Source: Spirosoma oryzicola
GTDB taxonomy: Bacteria; Bacteroidota; Bacteroidia; Cytophagales; Spirosomataceae
DNA: 64,000 bases
Direction: 5' to 3'
NCBI RefSeq assembly: GCF_021233055.1
Contig: NZ_CP089538.1
Location: 5,224,501-5,288,500 of the forward strand
The stretch's first letter is position 1. Each line of letters begins with the position of its first letter. Position numbers and translations under genes: made by a program. Positions 1-9,261 of the stretch are shown here, piece by piece. The notes under the pieces are model-generated. The model saw only the letters and a program-made list of their open reading frames with translations. It was not told the DNA's origin and ran no database searches.

Positions 1-487
1 GCTTAGCGACCGCTTCACCATACGCCATCGACCGCTCGTAAACCTCATCTGGTACACCATCTTTTTTGTACTGCTCGTAGAAAGGCTTCTCGAAGGTATC
101 GTAAAATTCAACGGAGAAGGTTAGCGCCCGCGCAACCGTCAGAAACGCGTGGGTACTGGCCAATGGAAAGCAGTACTCCTGACCAGGCTGTGGCTTAGGG
201 CTTGCCTGAAAACGCTTTAGTTTACCACCCAGTGATTCGTATTGGGGGTCAAAAGGAACGAGTGCTTCGTAACCAGCTAGATTGGCATAGGAATAGATTC
301 GGCTCGCTACCGGTGGCGAAAAAATATCGTGAATGATAACCTCCGTTAGTTTATTCAGAGCCGAATTATAGTATTCCGGATTAGACGCTTTAGCATTATA
401 TTCAGCAGGAGATGCGGACTTTTGACAGCCAACTACGGCTACCCAACAGGCAGCCAGCAGGCAACTAAATCGAAGGGTAAATTTCAT
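1..487 (-). CDS. Vanadium-dependent haloperoxidase / PAP2-like lipoprotein, partial
   Basis: The gene begins at ATG 487 and runs off the left edge, so only the first 162 residues are visible. The N-terminus is a lipoprotein signal: basic start, hydrophobic run, then lipobox VVGC with Cys21. After it come segments such as IIHDIFSPPVASRIY, NLAGYEAL and STHAFLTVARAL. These resemble the N-terminal helices of Bacteroidota vanadium-haloperoxidase/PAP2-family proteins. The residues that bind vanadate or phosphate lie in the missing C-terminal half, so it cannot be decided whether this is a halide oxidase or a phosphatase. It follows two FG-GAP lipoprotein genes on the same strand after about 100 bases that contain a good promoter candidate. 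The family call rests on recognition of these motifs only. Confidence 0.72.
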   Translation of the reverse strand, partial: MKFTLRFSCLLAACWVAVVGCQKSASPAEYNAKASNPEYYNSALNKLTEVIIHDIFSPPVASRIYSYANLAGYEALVPFDPQYESLGGKLKRFQASPKPQPGQEYCFPLASTHAFLTVARALTFSVEFYDTFEKPFYEQYKKDGVPDEVYERSMAYGEAVAK

Positions 488-541
488 AGAATCAGTAACA
501 AGTAAGACGGTACAAACTGGATTTCAACTAATCCATACGTA

Positions 542-569
542 CAAAATTAACGGAAAATACGGGACAAAA
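542..569 (-). promoter_or_regulatory. Candidate promoter of the haloperoxidase-like gene
   Basis: On the minus strand TAATTTTG (549-542) matches the Bacteroidota -7 element TAnnTTTG exactly. A TTTTG (569-565) lies 15 nt upstream, slightly closer than the usual 17-23. The -7 box is about 55 nt before the ATG at 487. It suggests the haloperoxidase-like gene can be transcribed separately from the FG-GAP pair upstream. Confidence 0.45.
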
Positions 570-588
570 CGGAGTATCTTCGACTACT

Positions 589-3500
589 TTATTTCAAAAG
601 CAACGGCTTAAAGAGCTGTATACCTGCGCTGTTACGGGCAACGGCGATCAGCATTCCTTTTGTCGTACGAAGGGGACGAATATCCCGGATTTCCCCATTC
701 AGCATAAAGCCAGTATCGACTGGTGATAAGGCCGTAAAATGCCCTTTCCCGTCATTTTGTAAGACTAAGCCATAGTTGGCGTCGTACCGCCCCTGATAGG
801 TACTGACATTATAAAAATTGCCGCCACCCAACACATCCAGATCGCCGTCCTGGTCGATATCAATTGCCTGTAACGCAAAAAGCTTCGATACCTGCGCCAT
901 CATCGGAAGTTCGTGCACGACAAATTTACCGTTTCTGTTTTCCAAATAAACCGACGCAAATTGGTTCGCAGTAAATTCCTCCGCTTCGTTCAGCTCCTGG
1001 CTGCTCAGCACGTTTTCCAGCGGCTTCCCGGCAAATGATACATAGTCGGTAAAGCGCTTGTTGATTATGCCTGGCATCTGTTTGCCCAGCTCGTCTTTGA
1101 AGGCGAGGGGATACCACTCCTTACCTCGGTTGTACGCGATGATCTGCTCCGTTGTCTGGTTGTTGTCAACGTCTTTTACCCACATGCGCAACTGTGAGTC
1201 AGGTGTCTTCCGAAGCTTCGTGTTTGTTCCCAGATTGCCCGCTACAAGATCAATATCGCCGTCTCGGTCAAAGTCAGCGGCAATAATGCGCTGAAAAAAG
1301 CCATTTAATGGCGTTTCGCTTTCGGTGATCGTGCTAACCTCCGAAAGTTTGCCTTTATCATTGGCGAAAATCTTGATCGGCATCCAGTCACCGGCCAGAA
1401 TCAAATCCTGATCTTTGTCGCCATCGTAATCGGCCCAGACAGCATCGGTAATCATTCCCGCCTTTCGGAGACCGCTAGCCAGTTTATCCGTCTGATCGGA
1501 GAAGTGTCCTTTTCCGTCATTGATCAGCAGGTAGGAGTTCGGCGACTTCCCGTAGTTGAAACCAACAACACGACCGCCAACAAATAAGTCCAGATCACCA
1601 TCCTGATCGATATCAAAGGGGCGAACGCAGCTTTTGTTGTCGTACATAGGCGGAAGCGCACTGGTAGCCCGGCTAAAATTACCCTGACCGTCGTTTAGGT
1701 AAAGTCGATCAAACTGTTCGGGCATTTTATCGTAAAACTCGTTGCCACCCGATACGACATACAGGTCAAGATCTTTATCACCGTCCGCATCGAAGAACGT
1801 AGCGTCTACATCTTCATAGGTCGAATCGGCAACAAAGGCTCGTTGAACCGACGGCTTGAAACGTCCATCGGACTGCTGGATCAATAAGCTGCCAGCCTGC
1901 CACTTGGCCCCCCCGGCATACACGTCCTCCAATCCATCGCCGTTTACGTCACCAACAGCCAAATGCGGCCCTTCGGTCGATATCTCAAACGGCATCAGGG
2001 GTTCACGCACAAAATCGAAATACTCTCTGTTCTCCTTATGCTTGTACGGAATGGAATCATTCGTGGTCATATCGGCGAAGAGCGGGGAGATCGACGGAGC
2101 CGTATACCGGAAGTTTTTCCCATCCAGCTTTGCGTTGGTCTGCTGTAGTGTAATTGTTTGATTGGCCTTTACATTCCGCTGGATTTCCATCTGCTGGTTT
2201 GGCCAGATCACAATCAGTGAATCAACCGAATCATGTTGTCCAACACCAAACAGCAGTTCTGGCGCAACGGATGATTCAAACCCACGCGTCGGCATCAGCT
2301 GCTGAACAAGCGTCGTGTCCTTGTATTTGAGAATTACTTTCGCGCCTACCCCGAACGTATTTGGTGCCTCGCCTTTTAGTTTGACCGTCAGGTGTTTGTT
2401 ATTCGGAAAGAGTTCGTTAGCATCGTTGCGATACAGTCCTGCCGGATCGTCAATGTTATTGGTAATCAGATCCAGATCACCGTCGTTGTCCAGATCCGCG
2501 TAAGCGGCCCCATTCGAAAAATTGGGTGTCTCGAACCCCCAGGCAATGGACTTGTCTTCAAACCGCAGACTTGGCGTTCCCCGGTACAGATAGTTATGTA
2601 CCTTTCCTTCGGGCATAAGTTTCGTAGCCCGTTCATCGAGCGAGCGCGACGTTTCCATCGCATAGCGCAATGAGTCATCGGCGGCAAACTTCACGTAGTC
2701 CAGGTTGTTTGGGCGGTGAACGATGCCGTTGGCAACGAACAAGTCTTTTATTCCGTCGTTATCGTAGTCGGCCAGTAGTGGTGACCAGCTCCAGTCGGTA
2801 GCCGCCACACCCGTCATAGCCCCAACATCCATAAACTTCTTTCCTGACAGATTCAGTTGAAGGCAGTTCCGGCTATACTGGTTCATGTAACCGTGAGCCA
2901 GCTTATAAAAATAAATGTCCAGCGGATCTTCACCAAGCGATGATTTTTCGACGGTTTCATCTTCCGGGTACATGTCAAGCGTCATGACATCGGCAAAGCC
3001 ATCGTTGTTTACATCAGCAATGTCGTTACCCATCGAGAATCGGCTGGTATGCTGAAACGCTTTTCGAACACTTTCCGTAAACGTACCATTCTGATTATTA
3101 ACGTAGTAGTAGTCGTCCTCGTGGAAGTCGTTCGAAATGTACAGATCTTCCCATCCGTCGTTGTTCAGGTCAGCGACGGATATGCCTAAGCCATAGCCCA
3201 TAGCTGCCCCGTAAATTCCAGCTTTTTCGCTTACGTTAACGAAACGGGCCGTTTTGCCAGCTGGTGCTTTCCCCGCTTTGGTTACTAACTGATTTTCGTA
3301 CAGATAGTCGCCTGACTCGTTATGCCGCAGATTACGAGCCGTTACACGATCATAGCTACGAGACGTGTGCACGGCATGATTTAACAGGTAGCAATCGAGG
3401 TCACCATCGTGGTCATAATCGAAGAAGGCAGCCTGCGTTGAAAAGCCCGTAAAATCGAGTCCGTAGTCAGCCGCTTTTTCGGTGAATGTACCATCTCCGT

Positions 3501-3948
3501 TGTTGATGTATAACTCGTTAGCCCCTTCAAGACCTCGGAAATTACCGACGGCGCAGACGTAAATATCGAGGAATCCGTCACCATTTACATCCGCCATCGT
3601 TGAGCCGGTCTGCCAATCCGAAAACCCCTCAACACCCGCTTTGGCGGTTATATCCTCAAATTTAAAGTTTCCTTTATTAAGGTATAACTTGTTTTTTCCC
3701 TGGTTCGAGACAAAGTACAGATCGGTCAATCCGTCATTGTTGATATCACCCGCTGATACCCCGCCCCCGTTGTAGAAGTACAGGTAATCGAGAATATTTA
3801 GCTTTTCGGAAGGCACCAGACGATTTGCAAATGAGACACCCGTCTGGGTGGAATCAAGAGACTGAAAAAGCGGCTTTTCTGACTTGAATGAATTACAGCC
3901 TGCCAGCAGTGTACTGGCAGCCAGCATCAATAAACCAATTCGTTTCAT
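589..3948 (-). CDS. FG-GAP/VCBS repeat lipoprotein with ASPIC/UnbV domain (second paralog)
   Basis: This 1119-residue protein begins at ATG 3948, chosen because it gives a clean lipoprotein signal ending in LLAGC (Cys18); a TTG 45 bases upstream would only bury that signal. I count 13 acidic calcium-binding loops of the type DxNxDGxxD or DxDxDGDxD (for example DVNGDGFLD, DYDHDGDLD, DIDQDGDLD), typical of FG-GAP beta-propeller blades. About seven come before and six after a central ASPIC/UnbV-like segment (GVGAKVILKYK, PTRGFESSV, FGVGQHDSVDSLIVIWP). It is expected to be anchored at the outer membrane and exposed to the outside. The gene lies 51 bases downstream of a paralog with the same domain order, so the two are probably co-transcribed. 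The ligand is unknown. The architecture is clear but the biological role is not. Confidence 0.88.
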   Translation of the reverse strand: MKRIGLLMLAASTLLAGCNSFKSEKPLFQSLDSTQTGVSFANRLVPSEKLNILDYLYFYNGGGVSAGDINNDGLTDLYFVSNQGKNKLYLNKGNFKFEDITAKAGVEGFSDWQTGSTMADVNGDGFLDIYVCAVGNFRGLEGANELYINNGDGTFTEKAADYGLDFTGFSTQAAFFDYDHDGDLDCYLLNHAVHTSRSYDRVTARNLRHNESGDYLYENQLVTKAGKAPAGKTARFVNVSEKAGIYGAAMGYGLGISVADLNNDGWEDLYISNDFHEDDYYYVNNQNGTFTESVRKAFQHTSRFSMGNDIADVNNDGFADVMTLDMYPEDETVEKSSLGEDPLDIYFYKLAHGYMNQYSRNCLQLNLSGKKFMDVGAMTGVAATDWSWSPLLADYDNDGIKDLFVANGIVHRPNNLDYVKFAADDSLRYAMETSRSLDERATKLMPEGKVHNYLYRGTPSLRFEDKSIAWGFETPNFSNGAAYADLDNDGDLDLITNNIDDPAGLYRNDANELFPNNKHLTVKLKGEAPNTFGVGAKVILKYKDTTLVQQLMPTRGFESSVAPELLFGVGQHDSVDSLIVIWPNQQMEIQRNVKANQTITLQQTNAKLDGKNFRYTAPSISPLFADMTTNDSIPYKHKENREYFDFVREPLMPFEISTEGPHLAVGDVNGDGLEDVYAGGAKWQAGSLLIQQSDGRFKPSVQRAFVADSTYEDVDATFFDADGDKDLDLYVVSGGNEFYDKMPEQFDRLYLNDGQGNFSRATSALPPMYDNKSCVRPFDIDQDGDLDLFVGGRVVGFNYGKSPNSYLLINDGKGHFSDQTDKLASGLRKAGMITDAVWADYDGDKDQDLILAGDWMPIKIFANDKGKLSEVSTITESETPLNGFFQRIIAADFDRDGDIDLVAGNLGTNTKLRKTPDSQLRMWVKDVDNNQTTEQIIAYNRGKEWYPLAFKDELGKQMPGIINKRFTDYVSFAGKPLENVLSSQELNEAEEFTANQFASVYLENRNGKFVVHELPMMAQVSKLFALQAIDIDQDGDLDVLGGGNFYNVSTYQGRYDANYGLVLQNDGKGHFTALSPVDTGFMLNGEIRDIRPLRTTKGMLIAVARNSAGIQLFKPLLLK

Positions 3949-3999
3949 TATAGGCGAGTCGTTGACACCTTGCTGCTTACCGCCTGGTGTCAACTTTTT

Positions 4000-6900
4000 T
4001 TAGCGTGCCATAGCGGTTCTGGAACCGTTGGCAGTGGGTGTTTTAAGCGTAAATAATTGCGCGCGGTCGTTGTTCTTCGCCAGAATCAGTTGTCCCTGCG
4101 CCAGGCGTTTCATCCGTCGGACCTGACCACGTACAAAGAAACCCGATACGGCGGGATTAATTGACGTGTATTTTACAGAATGCTGTTTGGCTTTTCCTTC
4201 GTTTCGTAAGATAACTCCATAACTAGCGTCGTAACGGCCAATTTCGGGCAGCACATCGAAGAAATTACCCGCCAATGCCAAGTCGGTTCGACCGTCGCCG
4301 TCGTAATCGAGGAATGTCGCATTGCACATGGGCGAAAACTGGGCTTCGGCCGGTAGCGTTTGCAGGGTAAGCTTACCTTTTCCATCATTCACCAGCAGTA
4401 CGGACCTGCTTATAAACGATTGCTTGACGACAGCCTGCTTTAGCTGATCTTCATCCAGTATGTCCGTGATTTTTTTACCAGCATAATCATTGTACTTCAC
4501 GTATTTCTTTTTGATGCTAGGCATCTCTTTCTGCAAATCATGTTTCAGTACCATCGGGTACAATTCACCCGTTTCGTCGGCGCAGTTGATAATCTGCTCC
4601 ATGGTGCCGTTGTGATCAAAATCTCCCGCGTAGAGTTCAGCGGGTACCGTCTGACTTACCCGAATGCGCGAATTAAGGCCTAAGTTACCGACAACCAGAT
4701 CCAGATCGCCATCCCCATCCGCGTCGCCTGCCGTTACGCAGTTCCACCAGCCGTTGGTTTTTAAGGCTTCTCCATTGATCCCGGTGATCGTCATCACCGA
4801 CGATTGACTCAACTTACCGCGCTTGTTTTCGAACACGCGTATGGGTTCCCAATCACCGACAACCAGTAGTTCCGGGTACTGATCGCCGTTGAGGTCGGCC
4901 CAGGTAGCAGCCGTAACCATACCCAATTGATCCACTTCGGGCAGGAATCGTTTGGTATAGTTTTTAAAATTTCCGGTGCCATCATTGGTGAGCAAATAGC
5001 TGGCGGGATTGACGCCATACTGACCCGGAATCATTCGAGCGCCAATAAACAAATCAATATCACCGTCCTGATCGTAGTCGGCAGCGGCTACGCACGAACC
5101 ACTCGCTTTTAAATTAGGCAGGTTCGTTTCTGAACGGGTGAAACCCCCTTTCCCATCGTTCAGGTACAAACGGTCCAGCAGTTCATCAGCATCAGCGCCA
5201 AATTCGTTACTCCCTGATACCACATACAGGTCGAGATCCTTATCGCCGTCAGCATCGAAAAGTACGGCGTCTACAGCTTCATAGGTCGTGTCCTGCCTGA
5301 TTGCCGTTGGCGTTTTATCCGTAAACGTACCCCCTGCCTGCTGCACGAACAGTTGATGTGATTGGCCGCTTGCTCCACCAAAGAATATATCGTCTAAACC
5401 GTCTCCATTCACGTCGCCGGTAGCCATTGCCGGGCCCTGCGTAGAAAATTGCTGCTTCAACAACGCATCGCGATTGTAATCGACAAAGGGACTTTCCTTG
5501 TGGGTGAACGCTAGTCCCGCAGCGAGCGTATTATCCTGAAAAACGGGCTTTTGAATGCTACTGGAAGGCTTCCATATCTGGTTAGCATCCTGCTGACGAA
5601 CGGTCAATAGCTGATTCGCTTTGGGATGCAGTATGGTCTGCATTTTATCATCGGGCCATACCACCACAACCGAATCAATCTGCGGCTGATTACCCAGGCC
5701 AAACACCATGTTCAAATCGACGGACGACTGGAATCCACGATTCGGCATCTGCTGTAACAACTGCATCCGCGAACCCGTCGAATCCCCCGACTGATAAACC
5801 ATCACTTTGGTTCCGATAGCGTCCTGGTTTAGGCCCTGCCCTTTCAGCTTTACTTTTAAATAATTCGTGCTGCGCTTTTCCGTCGATTGATTTTTATAAA
5901 CGGCGACGGGCGAATTGACATTATTTACGATCAAATCCAGGTCGCCGTCATTGTCTAAGTCTCCATAGGCGGCCCCGTTCGAAAAATCGGGTTCCGAAAG
6001 TCCCCAATCCAGCGCCTTGTTCGTAAACTGTAAGTTTCCGTCGTTGTGAAAGGCGTAGTTCGGAACGGCTTCCGAGGGCGCTTTATCCATGAAGTCTTTG
6101 AAATTAACTCCCCCCTGCCGGGCAATCTGAGCCATGTTTTCGCTATCGCCCAAAAAGTTGATGAAGTCCTGATTCGTTACATCTTTCGCGATTCCATTCG
6201 CGACAAAAATATCTTTAAGACCATCGTTGTCCATGTCGAATATCAACGCGCCCCAACTCCAGTCCGTCGCATCAACACCCGAAAAACGCGCTACATCGCT
6301 GAAAACAGGTAGTCCGTTGTTATCCGGCTGATTGCCGTTGTTCAGATGCAGCATGTTCTGCATAAACTGGTAATGGAAATCGCGACCGAGCTTAAGCTGT
6401 TCCAGATCGTGGCTTTCGAACGTCGACGTTTTTTTCAGGCGCTGGTCATTACCGGGCAGCATATCGGTCACAAAGATGTCGAGCTTCCCGTCATTATTGA
6501 CGTCGGCCACATCCGCTCCCATTGATGACAGGCTGATGTGCGGCATCGCGTCTTTTATCGACTCTCGAAACGTACCGTCGTGGTTGTTAATGTACAGATA
6601 ATCCCGCTCGTAAAAATCGTTGGAGATGTATACATCCGGCCAGTTGTCTTCATTTACATCACCAATGGTAATGCCTAGTCCGAAACCGATCAGGCTTCCA
6701 TAAATTCCTGCCTGCTCCGATACATCGGTAAAGGTGGTCGAAGTAGTTGCTTTTCCCTTGCTCCGCTCTATCGTCCAGTTACGGAATAACTTATGCCCGC
6801 CCAACGAGTCCCGCTGATCCCGTATGTTGGCATAGGATAATCGTTCGACAGGCAAGAAACTGTTGTTGAGCAGATACATATCCAGATCACCGTCGCGGTC

Positions 6901-7464
6901 GTAATCGAAGAAAGCCGCGTGTGTCGAGTAGCCTTTATCGTTCAGACCATATTCGGCGGCTCGTTCCGTGAAGGTTGGGACACCATTCGCATCGTTACCG
7001 TTATTGATGAATAGCTCGTTTGCCCGATCATCACCCGGCTGGTTACCGGCATTACACACGTATAGATCCAGCCGTCCGTCGCCGTTAACATCCACAAACG
7101 TAGCGCCCGTGCTCCAGGCCCGCTTACCAGCCACTCCTGCTTTCGCCGTGATATCGTCAAACTGGAAAGACTCCTGCCCCTTCTCCGATTTATTCAGGTA
7201 TAACTGGTTATCGCCCATGTTCGCGATTAGGAACACATCGGACAAACCGTCGTTGTTAACATCGCCAATAGCGACTCCGCCACCGTGATAGAAGTTACGG
7301 TAGTTGAAAACATTAAGCTCTTTGGAGTCGGTTACTGTATTGGTAAAATTAATGTGGGTTTCGTCAGGCGACAACTTACGAAACAAAGCATCAGCGGACT
7401 GCTGTTGCCCTAACTGACAACCAGCTAACAAGCTTGCCATCAGAATAATCAAACTAATGCGCAT
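4000..7464 (-). CDS. FG-GAP/VCBS repeat lipoprotein with ASPIC/UnbV domain (first paralog)
   Basis: The product has 1154 residues from ATG 7464, chosen because MRISLIILMASLLAGC is a compact lipoprotein signal with Cys16; an ATG at 7518 would add 18 unneeded residues. Thirteen acidic loops (DVNNDGLSD, DVNGDGRLD, DADGDGDLD, DYDGDGRTD and others) mark two sets of FG-GAP blades around a central ASPIC/UnbV-like domain (DAIGTKVMVYQ, PNRGFQSSVDLNMVFGLG, VVVVWPDDKMQ). The loops occur in the same order and spacing as in the next gene, so the two arose by tandem duplication. Some loops are degenerate here (DVNEDNWPD, DLNGDQYPE). A terminator and a -7 box separate it from the SusD gene upstream. In Bacteroidota such proteins often sit beside SusC/SusD pairs, which suggests surface binding of a ligand; that role is inference. 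Confidence 0.88.
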   Translation of the reverse strand: MRISLIILMASLLAGCQLGQQQSADALFRKLSPDETHINFTNTVTDSKELNVFNYRNFYHGGGVAIGDVNNDGLSDVFLIANMGDNQLYLNKSEKGQESFQFDDITAKAGVAGKRAWSTGATFVDVNGDGRLDLYVCNAGNQPGDDRANELFINNGNDANGVPTFTERAAEYGLNDKGYSTHAAFFDYDRDGDLDMYLLNNSFLPVERLSYANIRDQRDSLGGHKLFRNWTIERSKGKATTSTTFTDVSEQAGIYGSLIGFGLGITIGDVNEDNWPDVYISNDFYERDYLYINNHDGTFRESIKDAMPHISLSSMGADVADVNNDGKLDIFVTDMLPGNDQRLKKTSTFESHDLEQLKLGRDFHYQFMQNMLHLNNGNQPDNNGLPVFSDVARFSGVDATDWSWGALIFDMDNDGLKDIFVANGIAKDVTNQDFINFLGDSENMAQIARQGGVNFKDFMDKAPSEAVPNYAFHNDGNLQFTNKALDWGLSEPDFSNGAAYGDLDNDGDLDLIVNNVNSPVAVYKNQSTEKRSTNYLKVKLKGQGLNQDAIGTKVMVYQSGDSTGSRMQLLQQMPNRGFQSSVDLNMVFGLGNQPQIDSVVVVWPDDKMQTILHPKANQLLTVRQQDANQIWKPSSSIQKPVFQDNTLAAGLAFTHKESPFVDYNRDALLKQQFSTQGPAMATGDVNGDGLDDIFFGGASGQSHQLFVQQAGGTFTDKTPTAIRQDTTYEAVDAVLFDADGDKDLDLYVVSGSNEFGADADELLDRLYLNDGKGGFTRSETNLPNLKASGSCVAAADYDQDGDIDLFIGARMIPGQYGVNPASYLLTNDGTGNFKNYTKRFLPEVDQLGMVTAATWADLNGDQYPELLVVGDWEPIRVFENKRGKLSQSSVMTITGINGEALKTNGWWNCVTAGDADGDGDLDLVVGNLGLNSRIRVSQTVPAELYAGDFDHNGTMEQIINCADETGELYPMVLKHDLQKEMPSIKKKYVKYNDYAGKKITDILDEDQLKQAVVKQSFISRSVLLVNDGKGKLTLQTLPAEAQFSPMCNATFLDYDGDGRTDLALAGNFFDVLPEIGRYDASYGVILRNEGKAKQHSVKYTSINPAVSGFFVRGQVRRMKRLAQGQLILAKNNDRAQLFTLKTPTANGSRTAMAR

Positions 7465-7546
7465 TAGTACAGCTAGATGAGAAATAAACCGTATTGAAGC
7501 GAAGGCCAAAGAAAGCATTCAGAAAATGCTGATCGTTAAGGGGCCA

Positions 7547-7554
7547 CAAATATA
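7547..7554 (-). promoter_or_regulatory. Candidate -7 element for the FG-GAP gene pair
   Basis: TATATTTG on the minus strand matches TAnnTTTG exactly and lies 83 bases before the ATG at 7464, just past the SusD terminator. No TTG is found at the expected upstream spacing, so the promoter is only partly supported. Confidence 0.35.
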
Positions 7555-7618
7555 ACGAATCGTCAAGGTTAATTAGTCCTTTCCCGCTAATTAATTAGCT
7601 TTTAATCAGCTTATAAAA

Positions 7619-7650
7619 CAAAAAAAGCAGACTCCGTAGAGCCTGCTTTT
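7619..7650 (-). terminator. Terminator after the SusCD pair
   Basis: AAAAGCAG (7623-7630) pairs with CTGCTTTT (7643-7650). The stem continues after one mismatch with CTC/GAG around a CGTA loop. On the minus strand it is followed by a run of T, as expected for an intrinsic terminator. It lies about 20 bases after the SusD stop codon. Confidence 0.75.
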
Positions 7651-7670
7651 CTATCCGTTAATCCTAAGTA

Positions 7671-9158
7671 TTAATAACCAGGATTTTGCTTCAGGTTTGG
7701 ATTGAGGGATATCTGGTCTCTTGGGATTGGGAACAGCGTCCGGTAATCCTGTGAGGCAGCTTTCAAGCGCCATGCTTTGGTGTACTGTCCAAACCGGATC
7801 AGGTCTTGACGACGGTGCATTTCCCACGCCAGTTCGCGTCCGCGCTCTGCCAGCAGCTCATTCAACGTAAGTGTCGTCGTTGTGTAAGCCGACATACCGG
7901 CACGGGCACGAATTATGTTTGCATCCGTAACGGCAGCTGCCGCATTGCCAAGACGCAGGTTAGCTTCAGCCCGCATCAGGTACGCATCACCCAAACGGTA
8001 GATAATGAAATCGTTATCCTGCCACGAATCCTGCGTAAAGTTGTTCCGCTGAATCTGGTATTTCGCGTTCCGAGCACCAGCCGACCGACCTACATAACCA
8101 GCCTGATAAGCAAGCGTCGTTACTTCAGGATTAAGAACTACCGGTTGCGAATCATCGATCAACGGCGTACCATCCGCTTTATACTGCGGTCCAACGAGCC
8201 ACATTCTTTTGCGGGCGTCTTTGTCATCGAACGAGTTATAGAACTCCGTAACTGCACAGAATCCATTCCAAGGCTGTTGCCCCAGGTTATAGGTCAGCTG
8301 ATGCAGGTAGTGCAGGGTCTGCATCTGCGGGCGGAATCCAGTCCGTTTGGTGCTGCTGAACGGCGTAGCCAGAATGATTTCGGCCGAACCCTGGTTCTGA
8401 GTCGAGAAGTTGCTTAAAAAATCAGAAGCCAGTGCAAACTTGCCCGAACCAATGATCGTATCCAGACGGGTCACGGCATCTTTCCAGCGTGGGGTACCCG
8501 TATAAACCTGTGCGTTCAAGTACAGTTTAGCTAGGATCATATCTGAGACGTACTTATTCATACGCCCGTAATTCGCTCCTCCTACTGTACTCGATAAAGC
8601 AGCCCGGTTATCCAGCAATTCTTTTTCAACAAACGCAAATACCTGCGCACGGGTGCTCTGCTGGGGTGTCGATCCTCCCAACTGATTGGCAATAATTACA
8701 TTACCAAACAGGTCCATCGCCTGGTAGTGGAAAAATGCCCGCAGCGTTTTCAACTCGGCAATGCTAGTCGCGTCAGTAAGCGTTCCTAGCTGCTGATTAA
8801 TCGCTGTGATATTGTTATAACACCAGTTCCAACGATCATTGAATACGCTGTTATCGGTAACAGGATCCCAGGTGTGGGTATAATACCGAACCCACTTGTC
8901 GCCATCCTTCCAGTCACCTCCACGGGTAGGTACAACCTGTTCGTCCGTCGTCGTGTTCAGATCGGTCATGTTGCTCCAATAGTCACCAAGACCATTGTAA
9001 AGCGGTCCGATCAAGGCATTCCGCTGAGCTTGTGTATTGCCAAAATCACCCGATGTAGGCAATACATCGAACGTTTTTTCGGTCAAGTCTGTACAGGCTT
9101 GTCCAGCTAATAGCAGCGCTGCACAGCCCATTACGACTTTTATACTTATAGTTTTCAT
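7671..9158 (-). CDS. SusD/RagB-family nutrient-binding lipoprotein
   Basis: The protein has 495 residues from ATG 9158; a TTG further upstream would add 22 residues before the signal. MKTISIKVVMGCAALLLAGQAC is the export signal, with lipidation expected on the last Cys. Recognisable SusD/RagB features are the early NxLIGPLYNGLGDYW segment, the TPR-like helices with LRAFFHYQAMDLFGNV, and the C-terminal run YRLGDAYLMRAEANLRLGN, IRARAG, LLAERGRELAWEMHRRQDLIRFG and a tail ending in NPGY. SusD proteins form the lid over the SusC barrel and capture ligand at the cell surface. The gene follows SusC after about 100 bases on the same strand, the usual order. No carbohydrate enzyme lies next to it, so the ligand cannot be predicted. 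Confidence 0.95.
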   Translation of the reverse strand: MKTISIKVVMGCAALLLAGQACTDLTEKTFDVLPTSGDFGNTQAQRNALIGPLYNGLGDYWSNMTDLNTTTDEQVVPTRGGDWKDGDKWVRYYTHTWDPVTDNSVFNDRWNWCYNNITAINQQLGTLTDATSIAELKTLRAFFHYQAMDLFGNVIIANQLGGSTPQQSTRAQVFAFVEKELLDNRAALSSTVGGANYGRMNKYVSDMILAKLYLNAQVYTGTPRWKDAVTRLDTIIGSGKFALASDFLSNFSTQNQGSAEIILATPFSSTKRTGFRPQMQTLHYLHQLTYNLGQQPWNGFCAVTEFYNSFDDKDARKRMWLVGPQYKADGTPLIDDSQPVVLNPEVTTLAYQAGYVGRSAGARNAKYQIQRNNFTQDSWQDNDFIIYRLGDAYLMRAEANLRLGNAAAAVTDANIIRARAGMSAYTTTTLTLNELLAERGRELAWEMHRRQDLIRFGQYTKAWRLKAASQDYRTLFPIPRDQISLNPNLKQNPGY

Positions 9159-9261
9159 TGCTTTTTGAATTAGATCTTTATAGCACTTTGTTCGTAAGAT
9201 TCTAACGAAGCATTCACAGACCAAGTACGTATTAACTCTTTAGATTTGTGAATGCCTAGCC

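Noticed and set aside
1856..2161. Plus-strand frames inside the propeller genes and elsewhere
   Set aside because: They lie opposite strong coding genes and have no domain or start support.
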